Shown: in pieces, positions 59,410-64,000 of the stretch
How positions within the stretch are numbered: position 1 is the stretch's first letter
Layout: each line of letters begins with the position of its first letter
Origin: Fen-183 sp036504335
GTDB lineage: Bacteria; Acidobacteriota; Thermoanaerobaculia; UBA5066
Reading direction: 5' to 3'
Length of the DNA: 64,000 nucleotides
Assembly (NCBI GenBank): GCA_036504335.1
Contig: DASXVJ010000023.1
Coordinates: 1-64,000, forward strand
The notes under the pieces: model-generated
The model's input: only the letters and a program-made list of their open reading frames with translations
Database searches by the model: none
Told to the model about the DNA's origin: nothing
Translations under genes and position numbers: made by a program

Positions 59410-60243
59410 GTGACGTCCGCGAACCCGGCTCCGACCGTCTACGACAGCGCCCGCGGAGGCCTCCTCTTCGTCGAGGAGGCGAAGGCCCTCTGGCTCTACC
59501 GCCACCTCGTCGCGGAGATCGTCGCGCGCGACATCAAGGTCCGCTACAAGCGCTCGGTCCTCGGCGTGGCGTGGACGATGCTGAGCCCGCTCCTGAACAT
59601 GCTCGCGATGACGTGGGTCTTCTCCCTCGTCATGCGGATGGACGTGAAGAACTTCCCCGTCTACTTCCTGACGGGCTCGATCTTCTGGGCCTTCTTCGCC
59701 GGCGCGACGAGCCACGCGGCCTCGCTCACGATCGACGCGGCGGAGATCACGAAGCGCGTCTACATCCCGCGCTCGGTCTTCGTCGTCTCGGCGGTCGGCG
59801 TCGCGCTCGTGAACCTCTGCCTCTCGCTCGTGCCGCTCTTCCTCATCATTCTCTTCACGGGGTTCCCAATTCACGCGTCGTGGCTTTTCGTACCCGTATC
59901 CATCCTGATCGGCGCGCTCTTCACGACGGGCGTCGGCCTCGTGGTGTTCACGCTCGCCTCGCGCTTCGTCGACATCAAGGAGACGTACCTCGTCCTCGTG
60001 GGCGCGTGGTTCTTCGTGACGCCGATCGTCTACACGCCGTCGATCGTCCCCGAGCGCTGGCGCTTCATCGTCCGGTACAACCCGATGACGTACCTCGTCG
60101 AGGTCTTCCGGGCGCCGCTCTACGACGGCTGGCTCCCGGGGCCGAAGACGCTCGCGTTCGCGGCGCTCGCCGCCGTCTCATCGCTCGCCGTCGGCTGGCT
60201 CTTCTACGCCTCCCGCATCGAGGAGTACGGCCGTGGCAGCTGA
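59410..60243 (+). CDS. ABC-2 type polysaccharide exporter permease (Wzm/RfbA-like)
   Basis: 277 residues with six membrane helices. LWLYRHLVAEIVARDIKVRYKRSVLGVAWTMLSPLLNMLAMTWVF is the amphipathic gate helix and first membrane segment of O-antigen/teichoic-acid permeases. VYIPRSVFVVSA and FFVTPIVYTPSIVPERWRFIVRYNPMTYLVEVFRAPLYDG are strongly conserved. It exports undecaprenyl-linked glycans. The ATPase gene overlaps its 3' end by 11 bases. Divergent from the glycosyltransferase cluster that presumably makes its substrate. Confidence 0.94.
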   Translation: MTSANPAPTVYDSARGGLLFVEEAKALWLYRHLVAEIVARDIKVRYKRSVLGVAWTMLSPLLNMLAMTWVFSLVMRMDVKNFPVYFLTGSIFWAFFAGATSHAASLTIDAAEITKRVYIPRSVFVVSAVGVALVNLCLSLVPLFLIILFTGFPIHASWLFVPVSILIGALFTTGVGLVVFTLASRFVDIKETYLVLVGAWFFVTPIVYTPSIVPERWRFIVRYNPMTYLVEVFRAPLYDGWLPGPKTLAFAALAAVSSLAVGWLFYASRIEEYGRGS

Positions 60244-60988
60244 GCCCGCTGTCGAGCTCGCGGGCGTCTCCCTGAGCTACCGCATCCCGAAGGAGGCGGT
60301 GCAGACGTTCAAGGAGTACGCGATCCGGAAGCTCCAGGGCCGCATCGAGCACGGCGAGCTCGTCGCGCTCCGCGACGCGACCTTCTCGATCGCGCCCGGG
60401 GAGCGCGTGGGCGTCGTCGGCCCGAACGGCGCGGGCAAGAGCACGCTCTTCCGCGTCATCGCCCGCGTCCGCCGGCCCACGCGGGGCCGCGTCGTCGTGC
60501 GCGGGCGCGTCGCGCCTCTCCTCGAGCTCGGCCTCGGCTTCCACGGCGAGCTCACGGGCCGGGAAAACGTCGTCCTCCACGGTGCCGTCATGGGGCACTC
60601 GCGCCGGGACATGGAGCGGCGCATGGACGCGATCGCCGAATTCGCGGAGCTCGAGGCCTTCCTCGACGCGCCGCTGCGGACGTACTCCACGGGCATGGCG
60701 GCCCGTCTCGCCTTTGCGGTCGCGACGGACGTCGACCCCGACATCCTCCTCGTCGACGAAGCCCTCTCGGTGGGCGACGAGCGCTTCCAGGTGAAGTGCC
60801 ACGCCCGCATGGCCGGGTTTCACGAGCGCGGGAAGACGTTCCTTCTCGTGTCGCACTCGCTCTCCGAGATCGTCTCGAACTGCTCCCGTGCGCTCTGGAT
60901 CTCGGGCGGCTGCATCGTGCAGGACGGTCCCGCCGACGCCGTCTGCGCCGCGTACCACGCATGGGCGCAGGGTGGGACGCCGGCGTAA
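60233..60988 (+). CDS. ABC polysaccharide exporter ATP-binding protein (Wzt/TagH-like)
   Basis: 251 residues. Walker A GPNGAGKST (about residues 64-72), the Wzt-type LELGLGFHGELTGRENVVLHG segment, signature YSTGMAARLAFAVATDVDPDILLVDEALSVGDERFQ with Walker B. There is no C-terminal carbohydrate-binding domain as in long Wzt proteins, so export is probably not gated by chain-end recognition. The start is a GTG overlapping the permease end. The gene stops 10 bases before a convergent secreted-protein gene. Confidence 0.94.
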   Translation: MAAEPAVELAGVSLSYRIPKEAVQTFKEYAIRKLQGRIEHGELVALRDATFSIAPGERVGVVGPNGAGKSTLFRVIARVRRPTRGRVVVRGRVAPLLELGLGFHGELTGRENVVLHGAVMGHSRRDMERRMDAIAEFAELEAFLDAPLRTYSTGMAARLAFAVATDVDPDILLVDEALSVGDERFQVKCHARMAGFHERGKTFLLVSHSLSEIVSNCSRALWISGGCIVQDGPADAVCAAYHAWAQGGTPA

Positions 60989-60998
60989 GCCGAGTCCC

Positions 60999-62645
60999 CT
61001 ACTGCCAGTACCCCGTGACGTCCACGATCACGTGCACGGTCCCTGACGGGATCGTGGTCGTCACGGTGACGCTGCCCGCCGGCGTCCCGAAGAGCCCGAG
61101 CACCGCGTTGTTCGCGCGCGTCTGCCCGGCGCGAAATTGCACGGTGTCGAGCGACGGCGTCGTCCCGGCGGGCCCCAGGCGCACGCCTCCCGCCGCGCTC
61201 GAGCCCGTCACCGTCACGTTCGCGGCCACGGCGGCCGCTCCCGCGGGGACGCCGCAGCGCCCCGTCATCACGAATGTTCGCGTGCCGGCCGCCTGCAACG
61301 CGGGCGCGTCGTTCCCGCGCGTGTCGATGGCCCGGCACGGCGTCAGCGTCGTCAGCGTCGCGGCCGGCGGCAGCGTCACCGCGTAGTCGATGCGGCGCAC
61401 CTGCCCGCCGCCCGCGTACGTCGTGTAGTAGAGCGACGTCCCCGTCGGCGACGGCCCGAATTGGAGGTCGACGACGGTCGACGAGCCGAGCCCCGTCGCG
61501 AAGTCGGACGCGGCCGGAGGGCCGCCGGGCGTCAGCCGCGCGATCGCGCCGCAGTTGAAATCCGCGAACATGTACGTCCCGTCGTAGCTCGCGGGCCACG
61601 CGCCCGCCGGCACCCACGCGCCGCCCGTGATCGACCCGCAGCCCGACGTCGTCGTGCCGGGGATCGTCCCGTGTGGGAACTCGAAGTACGGGTCGAGCAT
61701 GCTCGAGGGCGTCGGGCTGCACTTGTTCGTGGTGAGCGCCGTGTGCGCGCCCTCGCGGCAGGGCCAGCCGTAGTCGCCCCCGGCCACGATCGGGAAGTCG
61801 ATCTCTTCCCACGCGCCCTGGCCCACGTCGTTCACGGAGAGGGCGCCGTCGCTGGGCCGGAAGTTGAAGCGAAAGGGGTTGCGCAGGCCCCACGCGAACG
61901 TCTCCTGGCAGACCGTGCCGGGCGCCGACGGGCCCGTGTTGCAGCGGGCCGTCCCCGCGCCGAGGAACGGGTTCGTGGGCGGCACGGAGCCGTCGGTGGC
62001 GATGCGCAGGATCTTCCCGTTCAGGATGTTCCGGTCGCGGGACGCGTCGTTCGCGCCCGCGCAGCCGCTGTCGCCCGCGTAATCGCACCCGCCGTCGCCG
62101 ATGCCGGCATAAAGGTACCCGTCCGGCCCGACGCGCAGCTGCCCGCCGTTGTGGTTGCCCGCGAAGTTCGTGACGCCGTCGAGGAGGACGACCTCCGTCG
62201 CCGGGTTGATGACGTTTGCCGTGGGGACGTCCAGCGTGAAACGCGAGATCCGTTCGACGGGGCTCGCCGTCGAGCTCGTCGGGCAGCCCGCCGCGTTCTT
62301 GTTGAACGTGTAGTACAGGTAGACGTAGTGATTCGCCGTGAACTGCGGGTCGATGGCGACGCCGAGGAGGCCGCGCTCGCCGTTCGAGCAGACCGCCGAG
62401 CCGAGCGAGAGCGCCGGCGTCGGAAGTAGCGTCCCGCCCGAGATCACACGCAGCGCCCCGCCCTGAGTGGCCACGAGCAGCCGCCCGTCGGGCGTGAACG
62501 CGAGGGCCGTCGGCGCCCCGACAGTCGCGACGAGGGCTTCGCCGAAGCCGGGGGGAAGGGTGACGGCGGTGGCCGAGAGGGCGAGAAACGCCGAAAAGGC
62601 CCCAGCAAGCAGCATTCGACCGTAGATACGCGGGAGTAGGGACAT
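60999..62645 (-). CDS. Secreted PQQ-dependent sugar dehydrogenase-like beta-propeller with C-terminal VTPCR-DTR domain
   Basis: 548 residues from the ATG at 62645, with GGAGG 4 bases upstream. A signal peptide (MLLAGAFSAFLALSATA) precedes a GSDH-type six-bladed propeller: PTALAFTPDGRLLVATQGG, GLLGVAIDPQFTANHYVYLYYT, NHNGGQLRVGPDGYLYAGIGDGG (with HNGG typical of the PQQ-enzyme family), GLRNPFRFNFRP, GGDYGWPCREG. Many members lack proven PQQ. The last ~120 residues are the shared module (LTTLTPCRAIDTR ... AGQTRANNA ... VIVDVTGYWQ). Likely a surface carbohydrate-oxidising or binding protein. Confidence 0.9.
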   Translation of the reverse strand: MSLLPRIYGRMLLAGAFSAFLALSATAVTLPPGFGEALVATVGAPTALAFTPDGRLLVATQGGALRVISGGTLLPTPALSLGSAVCSNGERGLLGVAIDPQFTANHYVYLYYTFNKNAAGCPTSSTASPVERISRFTLDVPTANVINPATEVVLLDGVTNFAGNHNGGQLRVGPDGYLYAGIGDGGCDYAGDSGCAGANDASRDRNILNGKILRIATDGSVPPTNPFLGAGTARCNTGPSAPGTVCQETFAWGLRNPFRFNFRPSDGALSVNDVGQGAWEEIDFPIVAGGDYGWPCREGAHTALTTNKCSPTPSSMLDPYFEFPHGTIPGTTTSGCGSITGGAWVPAGAWPASYDGTYMFADFNCGAIARLTPGGPPAASDFATGLGSSTVVDLQFGPSPTGTSLYYTTYAGGGQVRRIDYAVTLPPAATLTTLTPCRAIDTRGNDAPALQAAGTRTFVMTGRCGVPAGAAAVAANVTVTGSSAAGGVRLGPAGTTPSLDTVQFRAGQTRANNAVLGLFGTPAGSVTVTTTIPSGTVHVIVDVTGYWQ

Positions 62646-62712
62646 GGGGCCTCCGGGGGGAAGTGTTCGGAGGCAACGGGGCCGGGCGATTTCCCTGCTT
62701 CGGCCCATAATT

Positions 62713-62736
62713 CGTCCGGAGGGTTTCCTCCGTACG
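62713..62736. promoter_or_regulatory. Dyad-symmetric operator candidate upstream of the nucleotidyltransferase pair
   Basis: CGT-C-CGGAGG-GTTT-CCTCCG-T-ACG is symmetric apart from one mismatched pair. It begins 2 bases after CATAAT (62706-62711, a good -10) and ends where the Shine-Dalgarno GAGGA starts (62736-62740). The position fits autoregulation of a toxin-antitoxin operon. Confidence 0.45.
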
Positions 62737-62744
62737 AGGATTTG

Positions 62745-62984
62745 ATGGCAATCCAGGAGACGAGGCATGACACCAGGCGCTCCGGGGCCATCCCCCCGGA
62801 ATGGTTGGAGGAGTTCGAGGCGGCTGCGCGGCGTTCGCTGAAGACCCGCTTTCGGTATGCCTTCATCAAGACGCATCGACCCGTTCTAGATGACGCCCCG
62901 TTTCGCGCCTTCGACTCGATGGAAGCCTACAGGCGCTGGTGCGAAGAGAACCTGCCGGATTGGCTCGGGTATGGGCGCGTTTGA
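62745..62984 (+). CDS. Small protein paired with a nucleotidyltransferase (antitoxin-like)
   Basis: 79 residues, no named domain. It is mostly helical and charged (PPEWLEEFEAAARRSLKTRFRYAF, FDSMEAYRRWCEENLPDWLGYG). The ATG at 62745 has GAGGA 4 bases upstream; a TTG three bases earlier is less likely. Its 3' end overlaps the following nucleotidyltransferase gene by 14 bases, and the gene pair has its own dyad, all as in toxin-antitoxin operons. Which partner is toxic is not decided by the sequence. Confidence 0.68.
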   Translation: MAIQETRHDTRRSGAIPPEWLEEFEAAARRSLKTRFRYAFIKTHRPVLDDAPFRAFDSMEAYRRWCEENLPDWLGYGRV

Positions 62985-63438
62985 ATACCATCAGGCCGAG
63001 GAGATTCGTGACGCGTTTTCGCGCCACGGGGTGCGGTACCTCTTCATCGGAAAGTCCGGAGCCATCCTCCTCGGCTTCCCGGACACGACCCAGGACGCCG
63101 ATCTCTTCGTCGAACGGTCGCCGAAAAACGGTGAAGCGCTTGCCGCCGCCCTTCCAGAACTCGGCTTCGACTTGACCGCTCAGCAGGCACAGGAAATCCG
63201 GTCGGGGAAGGACTTCGTCCAGCTCAAGAACGGCCCGTTCGACCTCGATCTCGTGTTCGCGCCCGACGGCATCGAGACTTTCACGGAGGCCTGGAATCGA
63301 CGGGTCGAAGTGGAGGGATTCCCGGTGTGCCACCCGGACGACATCATCGCCAGCAAGGAAGCGACGAACCGCCAGAAGGACCGGGAATCCCTGCCCAGAC
63401 TGCGCTCGTTCAGGGATTACTGGAAGGCTCGGCGATGA
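62971..63438 (+). CDS. Nucleotidyltransferase-fold protein (AbiEii/DUF6036-like)
   Basis: 155 residues. YLFIGKSGAILLGFPDTTQDADLFVERSPKNGEAL is the nucleotidyltransferase core, with the GKSGA loop in place of GGS and the DAD acidic pair (T-Q-D-A-D); FDLDLVFAPDGI holds the third acidic strand. VCHPDDIIASKEATNRQKDRESLPRLRSFRDYW is the typical tail of AbiEii-like proteins (DxxxSKxxxxRxKD). Such proteins are toxins or antitoxins that transfer nucleotides to tRNA or partner proteins. The ATG at 62971 lies inside the end of the upstream gene. Confidence 0.83.
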   Translation: MGAFEYHQAEEIRDAFSRHGVRYLFIGKSGAILLGFPDTTQDADLFVERSPKNGEALAAALPELGFDLTAQQAQEIRSGKDFVQLKNGPFDLDLVFAPDGIETFTEAWNRRVEVEGFPVCHPDDIIASKEATNRQKDRESLPRLRSFRDYWKARR

Positions 63439-63441
63439 GGC

Positions 63442-64000
63442 TTACAGCTCTCTCAGCGCCCGAGCCGGCCGGATCCTGAGGGCGTGGACGAGCGGCGGGA
63501 GCGACGCGAGGAGACCGGCCGCGAGGACGGTCGCGATGCCCTCGGCGGCCGAGGCGGCGGGGAGGCGGGCGGGGATCACGCCTAGGAAGCCCGCTCGCGT
63601 CAGAAGCCGCAGGATCGCCGCGGCGGCCGGAAGGCCCAGCGCGGCTCCGCCCGCCGAAAGCAGCAGCCCCTCCGCGATCACGAGCCGGGCGATCCGCGCC
63701 CGCCGCCAGCCGATCGCGCGCAGGAGACCGATCTCGCCCGTCCGCTCGGCCACGTTCATCGAGAGCGTGTTCGAGATGCCGAGCGCCGCGATCGCGAGCG
63801 CCAGCAGGGCGAGGGTCCGCGCGAAGCGGGCGAAGCTCTTCAGCCAGTCCTGCTGCCGGGCGAAGAGGTCGGCGGGAATGGCTTCCAGCTCGGGCGTTGC
63901 GGCCGTCACCGCCGCGACGACGTTCTCCGGAACGGCGCCCGGAGAAATGGTGACGAGGGCGAGGTTGACGAGGTCCCCAAGTCGGAACGCCTCCTGGGCG
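63442..64000 (-). CDS. ABC transporter permease, FtsX/MacB-type, C-terminal part (runs off the window)
   Basis: Open from 63442 to the right edge; the beginning is outside the window. The visible C-terminal ~185 residues include a soluble part (VTISPGAVPENVVAAVTAATPELEAIPAD) and three membrane helices: FARTLALLALAIAALGISNTLSM, then AERTGEIGLLRAIGWRRARIARLVIAEGLLLSAGGAALGLPAAAAIL and GIATVLAAGLLASLPPLVHALRIRPARALRE. The E-x-G-x-LRAxGxxR motif is the FtsX/MacB permease hallmark. The substrate is unknown (lipoprotein or macrolide type). Stop 3 bases from the nucleotidyltransferase stop. Confidence 0.85.
   Translation of the reverse strand, partial: AQEAFRLGDLVNLALVTISPGAVPENVVAAVTAATPELEAIPADLFARQQDWLKSFARFARTLALLALAIAALGISNTLSMNVAERTGEIGLLRAIGWRRARIARLVIAEGLLLSAGGAALGLPAAAAILRLLTRAGFLGVIPARLPAASAAEGIATVLAAGLLASLPPLVHALRIRPARALREL

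Overview
This is a high-GC window (one hand-counted line inside ftsX is about 80% G+C) carrying bacterial genes packed on both strands. lpxC, an OmpA-family porin and a NtrY/NtrX-like pair indicate a Gram-negative cell. DUF4388 (PATAN) proteins, a kinase with a TonB-type tail and many secreted proteins sharing one C-terminal domain suggest Acidobacteriota, perhaps a Thermoanaerobaculia-like lineage. That assignment is inference; there is no rRNA gene in the window.

Layout. 143-6767 holds housekeeping and metabolic genes: a 3-hydroxyisobutyrate-dehydrogenase-like gene, divergent from a GlcD-like flavoprotein with an MFS carrier, then gatB-ftsE-ftsX with overlapping ends. 6781-9425 is a compositionally foreign three-gene cassette on the minus strand (Dam-type adenine methylase, ParB-like CTPase, nuclease/HEPN-like protein). 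9493-15826 is a minus-strand run: AI-2E-family transporter, OmpA-like porin, DUF4388 protein, ruvC, yebC, mtaB. 15853-25320 on the plus strand carries a large Ser/Thr kinase, a small coiled-coil protein, a BtuFCD-like importer, accD, folC and dgt, followed by glyA. 26616-32468 (minus) has a glycosyltransferase, a methyltransferase, nadE, an RDD protein and a TPR protein. 32536-34862 (plus) has a glutamate formimidoyltransferase and an M28 peptidase. 34859-39901 (minus) is NtrX-like, NtrY-like, DUF4390 and lpxC. 40115-42383 (plus) is a GAF/HD-GYP protein and smpB.

42607-62645 looks like a cell-surface region. Five intact secreted proteins (a metzincin protease, a protein of unknown fold, a stand-alone domain protein, an FG-GAP propeller and a PQQ-type sugar-dehydrogenase-like propeller), plus one decayed copy, end in the same ~120-residue module (VTPCR...DTR ... 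RANNA ... DVxGY). Between them lie three multi-spanning GT-C-like membrane proteins, an SDR epimerase, a methyltransferase, a GT2-GT4 fusion glycosyltransferase and a paralogous GT4, three small coiled-coil proteins and a Wzm/Wzt-type ABC exporter. Together they look like machinery for a surface glycan and for surface-displayed proteins. The window ends with a nucleotidyltransferase toxin-antitoxin-like pair and a truncated ABC permease.

Two window-wide themes stand out. First, eleven genes have a TAnnnT hexamer placed 6-7 bases before the start codon and mostly no visible Shine-Dalgarno, the expected signature of leaderless transcription; it also settles several start codons. Second, most operon junctions are ATGA or GTGA overlaps, implying translational coupling. 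There is no rRNA, tRNA, CRISPR array, insertion sequence or integrase that I can support, and no gene-free stretch longer than 300 bases. Positions 1-142 hold nothing I can name.
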